In this document: positions 37,807-47,800 of the stretch, one piece after another
How the letters are laid out: the number at the start of each line of letters is the position of its first letter
How positions within the stretch are numbered: the first letter of the stretch is position 1
Assembly (NCBI GenBank): GCA_030427085.1
Contig: JAUHXH010000003.1
Location: forward strand, 62,001 to 126,000
DNA from: Gammaproteobacteria bacterium
GTDB lineage: Bacteria; Pseudomonadota; Gammaproteobacteria; Pseudomonadales; Halieaceae
DNA: 64,000 bases
Reading direction: 5' to 3'
The notes under the pieces: model-generated
What the model was told of the DNA's origin: nothing
The model's input: the letters and a program-made list of their open reading frames with translations, nothing else
Databases searched by the model: none
Made by a program: the position numbers and the translations under genes

Positions 37807-39441
37807 ATGAGTCCCGCTTCCGGCCGGCTGCTCTGGCGCAGCGCCCTGCTGCTCTGCGCCTTGCTACTGGCACTGCCGGTGCTGGTGATCATCACCAGTT
37901 TGTTTTCGCCATTCGGCCCCGCGTGGGACCATTTGCGCGAAACCGTTCTCACCGATTACCTGACGAACACCTTGTGGCTTGTGCTCGGGGTGGGAATGTT
38001 GGCGACCTTTCTCGGCGTAAGCACGGCCTGGCTAAATGCCTGCTGCGACTACCCCGGACGCCGTTTTTTTGACTGGGCGCTGATGCTGCCGCTGGCCATG
38101 CCGGCCTACATCATCGCCTACACCTACACCGGCTTGCTGGACTATCCTGGCCCGGTACAGAGCGCATTGCGGGAGAGTTTTGGTTGGGGGTATGGCGATT
38201 ACTGGTTTCCGCCCATCCGCAGCCTGGGCGGCGCCATCGCCATGTTGGCGCTGGTACTTTACCCCTACATCTACCTGCTCACCCGCATTGCCCTGCTGGA
38301 ACAAGGCGCGGCGCTGGCCGAGGCCAGTCGCAGTTTGGGCCTGGGCCCCTGGCAAACCTTCCGTCGCGTTACCCTGCCCCTCGTGCGCCCCGCTATCGCG
38401 GCAGGCCTCAGCCTGGTGTTGATGGAAACGCTGGCCGATTTCGGCACTGTGGATTATTTCGGCGTAGCGGCCTTTACCACCGGGATATTTCGCACGTGGT
38501 ATGGACTGGGCGACCTTAACAGCGCCGCGCAGCTGGCTGCCCTGTTACTGCTGTTCATATTCGTGCTGTTTGCTGCAGAGCGCGCCTCGCGCGGGCGCAT
38601 GCGCTTCTATCCACACAGCAAGCGGCCGCCACCACGCATTCCCCTGCGTGGCACCCGCGCCATCCTCGCCATGGTGTTCGCCGCCATCGTCCTGATTCTG
38701 GGTTTCGCGCTACCCGCCTTTCAGTTGAGCATCTGGGCACTACAACGGTGGGCGACAACCGATACTTCGGCCTTCCTGTCGCTGGTCACAAACACCTTTA
38801 CCGTGGCCGCCGCTGCGTCGCTGCTCTGCCTGCTGGTGGCCCTGCTGCTGGCCTATGGCCGGCGACTCCACCCCCGCCCCCTCGAAACCATGGCCGTGCG
38901 GGTTTCCAGCATGGGCTACGCAGTACCCGGCACGGTGATCGCCGTAGGCGTGATGATTCCCTTTGGTACCTTCGACAACTGGTTTGACGGACAGATGCGG
39001 GACCACTTTGGCGTGTCCACCGGACTGCTATTGAGTGGCACCCTGGCGGCCCTGCTATTCGCCTATGTGGTGCGTTTTCTGTCCGTTTCGCTGCAATCGG
39101 TAGAGTCCGGCCTGACCCGCGTGCGCCCCGCCTATGACGAGTCTGCGCGCGCGCTGGGTGATGGCCCCCTGCGGGTGCTGGGCCGTGTCCATTTGCCTCT
39201 GCTACGCGGTAGCCTGCTCACCGCACTGCTATTGGTATTCGTAGATGTGCTGAAAGAACTGCCAGCAACCCTGATCCTGCGCCCCTTCAACTTCAATACC
39301 CTGGCGGTACGCAGCTACGAACTGGCGTCTGACGAACGACTGGCCGATGCCGCGCTACCAGCGCTAACTATCGTGGCCATTGGCCTGCTGCCGGTGATCT
39401 TGCTTACCCGTAGCCAGATGCGCGAGACTGCCGACCCATGA
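37807..39441 (+). CDS. fbpB: ABC transporter permease (FbpB-like, fused two-domain)
   Basis: 544 aa with about 12 membrane helices and two BinB/FbpB permease modules. The EAA-type coupling loops are visible as EASRSLGLGPWQTFRRVTLP in the first half and ESARALGDGPLRVLGRVHLP in the second. It is the inner-membrane channel of the importer. It starts 17 bases after the binding-protein gene and overlaps the ATPase gene by four bases (ATGA). Confidence 0.9.
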   Translation: MSPASGRLLWRSALLLCALLLALPVLVIITSLFSPFGPAWDHLRETVLTDYLTNTLWLVLGVGMLATFLGVSTAWLNACCDYPGRRFFDWALMLPLAMPAYIIAYTYTGLLDYPGPVQSALRESFGWGYGDYWFPPIRSLGGAIAMLALVLYPYIYLLTRIALLEQGAALAEASRSLGLGPWQTFRRVTLPLVRPAIAAGLSLVLMETLADFGTVDYFGVAAFTTGIFRTWYGLGDLNSAAQLAALLLLFIFVLFAAERASRGRMRFYPHSKRPPPRIPLRGTRAILAMVFAAIVLILGFALPAFQLSIWALQRWATTDTSAFLSLVTNTFTVAAAASLLCLLVALLLAYGRRLHPRPLETMAVRVSSMGYAVPGTVIAVGVMIPFGTFDNWFDGQMRDHFGVSTGLLLSGTLAALLFAYVVRFLSVSLQSVESGLTRVRPAYDESARALGDGPLRVLGRVHLPLLRGSLLTALLLVFVDVLKELPATLILRPFNFNTLAVRSYELASDERLADAALPALTIVAIGLLPVILLTRSQMRETADP

Positions 39442-40475
39442 GCAATCAGCTTCACATATCCGCCGTTGATGTCTGTTACGGCGAAGACCGCGTGGTAAGC
39501 GGTGTCTCGTTAGCCTTGGAAAGCGGGGAAATCGGTTGCCTGCTCGGGCCTTCCGGCTGTGGCAAAACGTCCCTGCTGCGCGCTATCGGCGGTTTTGAGC
39601 CAGTCACCGCCGGCGCCATCACCCTTCATGGCCGCCTGCTGAGCGAACCCGGCCGGCAGGTGCCACCGGAGCTGCGGCGCATTGGCATGGTGTTTCAGGA
39701 CTATGCCCTGTTTCCCCATCTGAACATTGGTGACAATGTGGGCTATGGGCTGCATCAGCTTGGGAGAGCGGAGCGTCAGGTGCGCATTGACGAGCTGCTG
39801 ACCCTGGTGGGCCTGGAAGCCAGCGCTAAGGCGATGCCCCACGAACTATCCGGCGGCCAGCAACAGCGCGTTGCCCTGGCCCGCGCCCTGGCGCCACAGC
39901 CTGAATTGTTGTTGCTCGATGAACCCTTCTCCAATCTGGACCAGAGCCTGCGCGAATCGCTGGCGGCGGAAGTACGCGCCCTGCTAAAGGCACAGCAGGT
40001 GACCGCGCTGATGGTGACCCACGACCAGCATGAGGCTTTCGCCCTCGCCGACAACATCACCCTGATGCGGGAGGGCCGCGTAGTGCAACAGGGCACTGCG
40101 TATGAGCTCTATCACCAACCCGCGGCGCCCTTTGCGGCGGAGTTTATTGGACAGGGCAATGTGCTGGACCTGGAGATCACGGAGCAAGGTGAGTTGCCGT
40201 TAGGGCTGGGCCCCTATTCAGGTTCCGCGCCACCCGGTTCCCGAATTCGCCTGCTGATTCGCCCGGATGATGTAAAGCACGCCGACGATGCCACGCTGCG
40301 CCTGCCCATCACGGCCCGCAGTTTTCGCGGGGCACACTACCTGTACGAATTGAGCCTGCCCGATGGGCAGCGCATTACCAGCCTTACCCCCAGTCACGTG
40401 AGCCTTTCCGTAGGCGAATTACTGCCCATTCACCTCGATCTTCGGGACCTGGTGGAGTTACAACAACAGATCTGA
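39438..40475 (+). CDS. fbpC: ABC transporter ATP-binding protein (FbpC-like)
   Basis: 345-aa ATPase of the importer. Walker A GPSGCGKTSLL, signature ELSGGQQQRVALARAL, Walker B LLLLDEPFSNLD and the switch His in MVTHDQHEAFA are all intact. A C-terminal regulatory TOBE-like domain of about 110 residues (IRLLIRPDDVKHADD) is present as in FbpC and PotA-type ATPases. Translationally coupled to the permease. Confidence 0.92.
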   Translation: MSNQLHISAVDVCYGEDRVVSGVSLALESGEIGCLLGPSGCGKTSLLRAIGGFEPVTAGAITLHGRLLSEPGRQVPPELRRIGMVFQDYALFPHLNIGDNVGYGLHQLGRAERQVRIDELLTLVGLEASAKAMPHELSGGQQQRVALARALAPQPELLLLDEPFSNLDQSLRESLAAEVRALLKAQQVTALMVTHDQHEAFALADNITLMREGRVVQQGTAYELYHQPAAPFAAEFIGQGNVLDLEITEQGELPLGLGPYSGSAPPGSRIRLLIRPDDVKHADDATLRLPITARSFRGAHYLYELSLPDGQRITSLTPSHVSLSVGELLPIHLDLRDLVELQQQI

Positions 40476-40493
40476 ATTAGATATTGGAGCCTT

Positions 40494-41873
40494 ATGGTCA
40501 ACTATCTGGGAAAAGCACTGGACACACTGGCCAGCAACTACTGGTTCATACCGGGGGTAATGGCCCTGGGCGCTTTCATTACCGCGGCCTACCTCACCCA
40601 GAGTGAGTTTGTTTACCGACTGGACTCTTCACCACTGCTGGGCTGGTTACACTATTTTGAGCCCACCGGTGCTCGTGCGCTGATGGGCACCATCGCCGGC
40701 TCCATGATTACTGTTGCCGGCGTCACCTTCTCCATCACTATCTCGGCGATTGTCCACGCCACCTCCCAGTTTGGCCCGCGCTTGCTGACCAACTTCATGC
40801 AGGACCGGGCCAACCAGTTCACTCTCGGTACTTTCATAGCCACTTTTCTTTACTGCCTGGTGGTACTGAGCAGCATCAGGGACAGCTCAACCGTCGAGGC
40901 TGCCTTTGTCCCCTACCTTGCGGTGCTGATCGGGCTGGGCTTTGCGGTGGCGAGCACCGCGGTGCTGATTTACTTCGTGCATCATGTGCCCGCCTCTATC
41001 CACGCGTCTCACGTTATTTCATCCATCGGCACGCTGCTGGTCGATGAGATCCGCGATCACTATGTCACGCGTAATCAGGCGGAGGGACCGTCGGGCGAAA
41101 TCCTTGCCGATAGCACACCGGCGGAACAGGTATCCGACATGCAGGCGGTGCGCTCGCCTTTCACCGGGTATGTACAGTTTCTGGATGCCGACAAACTCTG
41201 TGCCATTGCGCTGGAGCTGGACACCCTGATCATCCTCAACGCCAAACCCGGCGATTTCGTGAGTTTTGGTGACTTCCTGGCGTGGGTGGGCACCGATCAG
41301 GCTCTCGATGATGACACAGCAGAGCGCATTGGCGACTACTTCTTGTGTGGGAACCGACGCACGCCCGCCCAGGATCTGCGCTTCCTTGCCAATGAGCTGG
41401 TGGAAATCGCAACCCGTGCCTTATCACCCGGCATCAACGACCCCTTCACCGCCATGCTGTGCATTGATTGGCTGGGCAGTGCCTTTGCAGTAATCGCCGG
41501 CCGCCATTCCAGACGCTACGCAATCCAGGATGGACAAGGGAATCTGCGACTACTGATCCCGATGACCACCGGCACCGAATTCATTATTCAGACCCTGGAT
41601 AAACTGGCACCCTATGTTTCAAGAGATAGAAACGCCACCCTGCACCTGCAGGCCATGTTGGGGCGGCTGCTGATCAACACCCGCTGTACGGGTGGCTTTG
41701 ATGAGGTGCAGACAAGTGCGGGGGAGCTCTGTGAACGCGCCGCAGCACACCTCGATGACGGCGACGCCCATCTGGTGCGGCAACGCAACGAAGTGTTGCA
41801 GTCGATATCAATCGATGCCGCTCAGAACGCCGCCATCTGCCGGCAGCACCACTGGTTGGGTGGTAGTAACTGA
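40494..41873 (+). CDS. DUF2254 membrane protein
   Basis: 459 aa of the DUF2254 family. Four membrane helices fill the N-terminal 180 residues, including YWFIPGVMALGAFITAAYL, GTIAGSMITVAGVTFSITISAI and YLAVLIGLGFAVASTAVLIYFV. A cytoplasmic region follows with SPFTGYVQFLDADKLCAIAL and RALSPGINDPFTAMLCIDWLG, both family hallmarks. It lies 18 bases after the ATPase gene and may be co-transcribed with the importer. Function of the family is unknown. Confidence 0.85.
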   Translation: MVNYLGKALDTLASNYWFIPGVMALGAFITAAYLTQSEFVYRLDSSPLLGWLHYFEPTGARALMGTIAGSMITVAGVTFSITISAIVHATSQFGPRLLTNFMQDRANQFTLGTFIATFLYCLVVLSSIRDSSTVEAAFVPYLAVLIGLGFAVASTAVLIYFVHHVPASIHASHVISSIGTLLVDEIRDHYVTRNQAEGPSGEILADSTPAEQVSDMQAVRSPFTGYVQFLDADKLCAIALELDTLIILNAKPGDFVSFGDFLAWVGTDQALDDDTAERIGDYFLCGNRRTPAQDLRFLANELVEIATRALSPGINDPFTAMLCIDWLGSAFAVIAGRHSRRYAIQDGQGNLRLLIPMTTGTEFIIQTLDKLAPYVSRDRNATLHLQAMLGRLLINTRCTGGFDEVQTSAGELCERAAAHLDDGDAHLVRQRNEVLQSISIDAAQNAAICRQHHWLGGSN

Positions 41874-41922
41874 ATCCCTGCGGGTGGGTTCCCGGGGGTG
41901 TGCCATTTGCCCGGCCAAGCGC

Positions 41923-41981
41923 TTGACTTGCACCGGAAAGTTCCGGAAAATGCGCGCCTTCTCAGGGACAGCTAGTCCCTG
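41923..41981 (+). promoter_or_regulatory. Possible promoter and leader hairpins of tRNA-Met
   Basis: TTGACT (41923-41928) is a good -35 with only a weak -10 (AAAATG, near 41947). The spacer contains the perfect palindrome CCGGAA-AG-TTCCGG (41933-41946). A second inverted repeat CAGGGAC-AGCTA-GTCCCTG (41963-41981) lies just before the tRNA. Confidence 0.35.
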
Positions 41982-41992
41982 CAGCCTGATGT

Positions 41993-42069
41993 GGCTACGT
42001 AGCTCAGCTGGTTAGAGCACAGCATTCATAATGCTGGGGTCGGTGGTTCAAGTCCACCCGTAGCTACCA
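41993..42069 (+). tRNA. tRNA-Met (CAU), elongator type
   Basis: 77 nt. GGCTACG pairs with CGTAGCT, with a G-T closing pair. The D-arm is GCTCAGCTGGTTAGAGC. The anticodon stem CAGCA/TGCTG flanks TTCATAA, giving anticodon CAT. The T-arm is GGTGG TTCAAGT CCACC, with an encoded CCA. The start GGCTACGTAGCTCAG closely matches E. coli elongator tRNA-Met; the initiator-type GGG/CCC anticodon stem is absent. Confidence 0.95.
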
Positions 42070-42203
42070 CACAACCCTCTGATTTTATTAGCTTTTGCCC
42101 TACCCCTTTGGCGGGACACGGGCATCCATCCGTACCCGATTGATAGCGCCGCTCACACGCTTTTCTGAGGAATATCAAGTCTCGCTTCCCGCGGCTGACT
42201 AGA

Positions 42204-43022
42204 ATGAGCTCACTGATTGCGTGGAAACTGGCCATGACGCTTCCAATTGCAGCCGGCCTTGTGCTGATTCTGCTGGTGCTGTTACACCTGCTGAGGTGGG
42301 GGCGGCACGATCCCGACGTATTCTCTCCGGTAGCCGCCTGGTCGCGCGCCGGGATTTACGCCTGCTGCTGCCTGTTACTGGGTGCGGCCACGGGTGCTCT
42401 CGATGCGCTCCTCAGCGATCCATTGGTTGATCCTGGTCAGCTAACGGACCCCCTGTGGCTAGCGTCTGCTGGCCTGATCACCGTTTTTATAGTCTGGGCC
42501 TACTGGATCTACTGGTATCGCAACACGTTACGCTTCGGCCGACGCGTGGAGTTCCAGCCCCAGCTGCTGTTCGGGTTGGCCTGGGGATTCTGTACCGGAC
42601 TGCTGTTCCTGAGCTACTGGCATATCGCCGCCATGCTGGTCGGCGAGTGGGGCCGATGGGCGGTATGGCTCGTCGCCTATGTCATGATTTCAGTGTGGCA
42701 GGCGCTGTGGATGGATATGTTCTGGGACGTCTGGGTGTCCCCCGAGCACGACAGTCCCGACTCGATACGCGCCAAGGTGCTGCGCACCCATATTCCCAAC
42801 ATGACATTGTGCCTGGCATGGTTCGCCGTGTACGAGAACTACTGGATTTTCGTCGGCTGGCAGACAATCGCGCTGTTGGCCGCGTCCTTCGGTATGCGTA
42901 TGCCTTCACCCTGGAACCGTGAGCCGACACCCCCAGCCAGGCGAGTTCCCGGATTGTTGGGTCTGCCCAGGGCGGGTGGCTACGTGGGAGACACAGATAG
43001 TGGACACCATCCCCGTCTCTGA
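42204..43022 (+). CDS. Polytopic membrane protein of unknown function
   Basis: 272 aa with roughly six hydrophobic helices, for example TLPIAAGLVLILLVLLHLL, LWLASAGLITVFIVWAYWIYW and WGRWAVWLVAYVMISVWQAL. The sequence is Trp-rich, and the hydrophilic C-terminus (about 40 residues) is Pro/Arg/Gly-rich. I do not recognise the family. ATG 42204 is used; ATG 42234 would still keep the first helix. It is the first gene after tRNA-Met, at the start of the more accessory part of the window. Confidence 0.65.
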   Translation: MSSLIAWKLAMTLPIAAGLVLILLVLLHLLRWGRHDPDVFSPVAAWSRAGIYACCCLLLGAATGALDALLSDPLVDPGQLTDPLWLASAGLITVFIVWAYWIYWYRNTLRFGRRVEFQPQLLFGLAWGFCTGLLFLSYWHIAAMLVGEWGRWAVWLVAYVMISVWQALWMDMFWDVWVSPEHDSPDSIRAKVLRTHIPNMTLCLAWFAVYENYWIFVGWQTIALLAASFGMRMPSPWNREPTPPARRVPGLLGLPRAGGYVGDTDSGHHPRL

Positions 43023-43054
43023 GCAGCGCACGGCACGAACGGTTTCACGCCCGT

Positions 43055-43528
43055 TCAGGTTGGGTCCTGGTAGTTTTGATCAGGCGCTGGCGTTTCTACC
43101 GTACCCGGGGACTCGCACAGAAACGGTGTTCCCTTCCGTGACGCGTGGTACGAATACTCCGAGCCAGCGGTGCGAAGCACGATGTGCACGCCAGGCGACA
43201 AGACCATCAGGTAGCCACGATCCGGCTTGGGGCAGCCGAGAGCACTTGAGCGCCAGGTTACGTATTCCGCTCGCATGACATCAATATCTTCGGTGTCGGG
43301 TGTTTTCGAACCGCGACGTTCGCGCAGGTCGGTGATGGCTTGCTCGACCATCGCCAGTAATTCCGCATTCAACGGCCTTTGTGTGTTCAATGCTTCACCC
43401 TCCGCAGCGGCCGGCGTGTCACCCTTGGTCACATGCAGTTGTACCCCTGTCATCAACTCTGCATCGTCCGGCGTTTCTGAAACTTCAACCCCGCAAGCTG
43501 ACGAGGCGAAAGCAAGCAGCACAAACAT
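43055..43528 (-). CDS. Putative lipoprotein of unknown function
   Basis: 157 aa. ATG 43528 gives a short signal MFVLLAFASSACGVE with a lipobox-like SSAC; a GTG at 43564 is also possible. The C-terminal half, WRSSALGCPKPDRGYLMVL followed by SPGVHIVLRTAG and YSYHASRKGTPFLC, resembles a small module I have seen in other exported bacterial proteins with a paired Cys pattern, but I cannot name it. No neighbouring gene gives a functional clue. Confidence 0.55.
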   Translation of the reverse strand: MFVLLAFASSACGVEVSETPDDAELMTGVQLHVTKGDTPAAAEGEALNTQRPLNAELLAMVEQAITDLRERRGSKTPDTEDIDVMRAEYVTWRSSALGCPKPDRGYLMVLSPGVHIVLRTAGSEYSYHASRKGTPFLCESPGTVETPAPDQNYQDPT

Positions 43529-44029
43529 CCCTTTATAAAGGCACGATGCCACGCGGCCTAACACCGCACAATTGCAATCATAGACAGAGAAATATATCCC
43601 ACGGATCGCCTCCCTTCGCTGTGAACACGGATTTTCATAATAGGCGTTGGCCGATTACATTGCGATATCGATGCGCTGAATCTCTCTTATCCAGCGTTAC
43701 CTCTGCTCATGGATCATGTGCGCACTTGCCCCCGTTCACTGTCAGCTTTTTTTACAGTGCGTCCAGAATCGTTCCCGCCCCATTATTCAACCGTCTGTTT
43801 TTATTCAACAATTTGTTTCTGGCGCGATCCTTGCGTGCTCAAAACCAGACGATAAAGATTACTTTGAGTCGGTAGACAAGGCTGCGAATGGGTGTGGACA
43901 AGTTGGCCGATGGGACACTATTTGGCCAATAAGAGTTAGCTGTCGTGTCACGAGACTCAAGGTTAGTTGTTCTTATCGCTAGTACTTCAGCTTCTTTTTA
44001 CTAGTCAAATACTGATATTGGGGTGCACT
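43529..44029. other. Intergenic region without a recognisable gene
   Basis: About 500 bases, more AT-rich than its surroundings, between the divergent lipoprotein gene and the cohesin-like gene. It contains a TTGGCCAA palindrome near 43924. No convincing coding frame, promoter hexamer pair or RNA gene was identified. Confidence 0.5.
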
Positions 44030-44647
44030 TTGATTAAGAAAATATTACGTCGTGTTTCGGAAGCGGTATGTCTTTTAGCCCTGAGCGGGTCTGTTCATGC
44101 TACGGCCATTTTCCTGGAGCCGGTTGAGCAGTTTATTGACCTTGGCGTGGGATTCACGCTGGATGTAAACGTCTCCGGGCTCGGAGCCGGTTCTGCGCCC
44201 TCACTCGGGGCGTGGGATATCGATTTGACCTACGATCCAACCGTCGTCACTCCCGTCGCTGTATTGTTCGGCGATCCGGTACTAGGCAACCAGTTGGATT
44301 TGTTCGGCTTCGGACTAAATCCTGTAGGCGGTGGCATATCAGCCCCAGGGGTACTGGATATTTTCGAGATATCTCTCGATTTCCCTGATGACCTAGACTT
44401 GTTCCAGGCCGATGCCTTTACCCTGGCGCAGGTGACCTTTGCCACTATTGCCAAGGGTGTCAGTTCACTCTCTATCAGCGACGCTTTACTGAGCGATTCC
44501 CTCGGTGGCGAGATTCCAGTCCTTTCAATTGGGTCCGCCCGAGTGAAGGTGGTGCCTGTACCTCACACACTGGCGCTCTTCGCAGTCGGTCTTTTCGGTT
44601 TACATCAGCTGCGACGCGCAAGGCGTCAGCGCTTCGCAAAGACGTAA
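44030..44647 (+). CDS. Cohesin-like domain protein with PEP-CTERM-type anchor
   Basis: 205 aa from TTG 44030 (MIKKILRRVSEAVCLLALSG). A signal peptide ends near VHA. The body matches a cohesin-type beta-sandwich: FIDLGVGFTLDVNVSGLG, LGAWDIDLTYDPTVVTPVAV and FTLAQVTFATIAKGVSSL. The C-terminus VPVPHTLALFAVGLFGLHQLRRARR is a PEP-CTERM-like sorting tail (short motif, hydrophobic helix, Arg cluster), predicting exosortase processing and surface display. The next gene carries a dockerin, so the two may bind. The start codon is uncertain; a good terminator follows. Confidence 0.72.
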   Translation: MIKKILRRVSEAVCLLALSGSVHATAIFLEPVEQFIDLGVGFTLDVNVSGLGAGSAPSLGAWDIDLTYDPTVVTPVAVLFGDPVLGNQLDLFGFGLNPVGGGISAPGVLDIFEISLDFPDDLDLFQADAFTLAQVTFATIAKGVSSLSISDALLSDSLGGEIPVLSIGSARVKVVPVPHTLALFAVGLFGLHQLRRARRQRFAKT

Positions 44648-44649
44648 AG

Positions 44650-44690
44650 TCGCCGCGCGACTAGACCACCTTAAAGCGGCGATTTTTTTT
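44650..44690 (+). terminator. Rho-independent terminator after the cohesin-like gene
   Basis: TCGCCGC (44650-44656) pairs with GCGGCGA (44676-44682) and is followed directly by eight T residues (44683-44690). Confidence 0.75.
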
Positions 44691-44741
44691 CGCGTTATGG
44701 CGACTCAGAAAATGCCCCCCCATCCCCCGCGTGTGGGGTAG

Positions 44742-44817
44742 TGCCGGTCGAGAAATCACCGGCAAATTCCTGTACCAACCCCTTTGTGGGTTGGCGCAGT
44801 TTGAGACTCATCGAGTC
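44742..44817 (+). promoter_or_regulatory. Three consecutive hairpins in the subtilase leader
   Basis: TGCCGGT/ACCGGCA (44742-44764), CCAACCC-CTTTGT-GGGTTGG (44775-44794) and GACTC-ATC-GAGTC (44805-44817) lie in tandem upstream of the subtilase ATG. There is no T-run. They could be operators or a structured 5' leader. Confidence 0.4.
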
Positions 44818-44873
44818 AGGCTTTGATCGGCAGACTCTGTCAAGAACAACGAAATAGCCCGAGGACACTCGCT

Positions 44874-47800
44874 ATGATCCGTAAGTTGGCAACGATTACC
44901 CTATCACTGGGTTTAACTTCTGCAGTAATAGCAATAGCTTCTGATACACCAACGCCGTCGGGAGACCCCGATGTAGCATTCCTCCAACGAACCACAGCCA
45001 AGAACGTCAACCCCAACCGCAGGCCCCACCAGGACCTGCAGGGAAATGGGGAGGTGTCCCGCTACATCGTTCAATTCGAGGGCGATGCGGTACCTCTGGC
45101 ACTCGCCAAACTCTCGCAGCGAGGCCAGCAACAGCCCGACGGCTCGAGTGACACCGTGGATATGTCCTCGTCGGCAGCCCAACAACAGATCAGTACACTG
45201 CAAGGCGAGCAGGGTGCAATTCTCGGAAGAATTTCCTCGGAAGCGGGGTCAGTCGAGATTCTGCGCACGCACCAGCGCGCACTGAACGCCGCCGTTATCA
45301 GAATGTCAGCTGTGACCGCCCAGCGGGTGCAGAACATTCCCGGCGTATTGGCAGTGGAGCGCGATCAGGCAGTAGAACTGAGCACGCCAGACAGCGTACC
45401 GTTTATCGGTGCGGACCAGCTGTGGGACGGTAGCGCTACCAGCGGAACCCCCTACCTCGGGGAAGGTATCGTTGTCGGCATCATCGACAGTGGTATCAAC
45501 CATGCACACCCCTCATTCGCAGCGACAGGTGCTGACGGGTACACAGTCGTTAACCCACTCGGTGACGGTAACTACCTGGGCGAATGCGTCTCCACTCCGG
45601 CGCTGTGTAACTCCAAACTTATTGGCGCGTACACGTTTCTCGACGCACAAACCAGCACTCCACCTGATGAGATCCTGCTACCCGGTGATACGCCCTCGAG
45701 AGATACGGACGGCCACGGTTCCCATGTGGCTTCAACCGCAGCTGGCAACGTGCTGTCTAACATTGCCCTCCCCGACGCCGACGGCAATCCGGGGTCCATC
45801 GTATTCGGCCAGGTTGCCGGCGTGGCACCCCATGCCAACCTGGTCGCCTTCAAGGTCTGTGCACCGTCATGCTTCTTCTCCGACATCGTCGCCGCTGTCG
45901 ATCAGGCAATCGCCGACGGCGTGGTCGATGTGCTGAACCATTCCATTGGCTCGCCTGCGGGTAGCCCCTGGGCATCAGCGCAGGCAACGGCTTTTCTGAA
46001 CGCGCGCGCAGCTGGCATCTTCGTGGCTAACTCCGCCGGGAACAGCGGCCCGGGCGCAGGCACCGCAGAGGCCGCCGGCAATGCACCCTGGGTGGCGGGC
46101 GTTGCGGCAACAACCCATGACCGTTCCTACCCGTCGAAGTTTCTACAGGACATGACTGGCGGCGATACCACACCACCGGCTGACATCACCGGCGCATCCG
46201 TATCCGGTGGCATCACCGGCGACATCGTGTACGCAGGTGACTTCCCCACCGCTAACGGCAGCGCCAATGACACGCAACCGGAGCAATGCCTGGACCCATT
46301 CCCTCCCGGTACCTTCACAGCGGACCAGATCGTGCTCTGTGATCGCGGCAGCATCGCGCGAACCGCCAAAGGGCAGAACGTGCGTGACGGTGGCGCCGGT
46401 GGCTTTATCCTCGGCAACTTGTCTGGTGGTGCCACGTCGGTGAACGCTGATTCACACGTGATCCCCGCAATACACATCGATTCTGACGATGCTGATGACA
46501 TGCGCACCTGGCTCGCCACCGGCACTGATCACGTGGGCACCATTACGTCCGTCGATACCGCTGTCACAGATCCTGCAGCGGGCGATAACCTGGCTGGTTT
46601 CAGCTCCCGCGGCCCCTACACCGGCTTCGACATTCTGGCACCAAACACGGCGGCACCCGGTTCCGATATTCTGGCAGCGGGTGCTGAATTAACGCCGGCG
46701 CAGGTTGATCTAATCGGCATTCTCTACGCGGGCACCCCCTCTGAGAATCCATCCGTTCCCGGAGATTTCGGCGCTATTGGCGGTACATCCATGGCAAGCC
46801 CGCACATCGCCGGCACCGCGGCGTTGCTCAAGCAGGCGCGTCCGGGTTGGTCTGACGCGGAGGTCCTCTCAGCAATCATGACCACTGGCACGTGGGATCT
46901 CGTCAAGGAAGATGGCGTCACCCCAGCTGACCCCTTCGATTTTGGTGGCGGTCGGGTCCGGGTGGATCAAGCCGTGAATGCTGGCCTGCTGCTCGATGAG
47001 ACCAGCAGTAATTTTGAAGCTGCCGATCCCGCCCTTGGCGGCGATCCTGCAACCCTCAACGTCGCCGGTCTGGTGAAACAGAACTGTGTGCTCGAATGCT
47101 CCTGGACCCGTACTGTGAAAGCCACAGATGGCGGTTCCTGGACGACTTCAACCTCTGATCCCAGCATCAGTGTCAATCCCACCAGTTTCAGTTTGGCGGC
47201 CGGTGAAACACAGGTGCTCGAGGTCAGTGTCAATGCTTCTGGCCTTCCGACCGATGTATGGGCTCACGGGCGGGTCAATCTTCTGCCTGCTGCCGGCCCC
47301 GATCAACATCTGACAGTGTCCTTTGTGCCCACTGGCGGCGAGGTGCCTACAGAACTGGAGATCACCGCCAGTCGAGATGCGGATTCTTTCCTGGTCCAAG
47401 GCCTCATGTCGGTTGAGATCACCGATATGCAAGTTGCTGTCAATGGCTTCGTGGCACCGACAGAGACTGCTATGAGCCTGGATCAGGACAGCGATAACAG
47501 CACACCCTATGATGACCCAACAGACGGTGCGGACTTTGTCCTTGTCCCGATTCCGGGTGGGGATATCCGCTTCGTTGCTTTCACTGAGGATGCGACTACG
47601 GATTCGCCCGACCTCGATTTGCGTGTCGGTTTCGATGCTAACGGAAACGGCGTGCCGGAAGATTTTGAAGAGATCTGCATCAGCGCTTCAGCATCTTCCA
47701 ACGAGACTTGCGACATTTCGGGTTCCGCGCCTCCTGGAAACCTGTGGGTATTGGTGCAGAACTGGCAATCGTCAGCAACACCGCCAGACAATGCGATTCT

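Noticed and set aside
42040-42069. Phage or island attachment site at the tRNA-Met 3' end
   Set aside because: No second copy of the tRNA 3' end and no integrase were seen downstream in the window.
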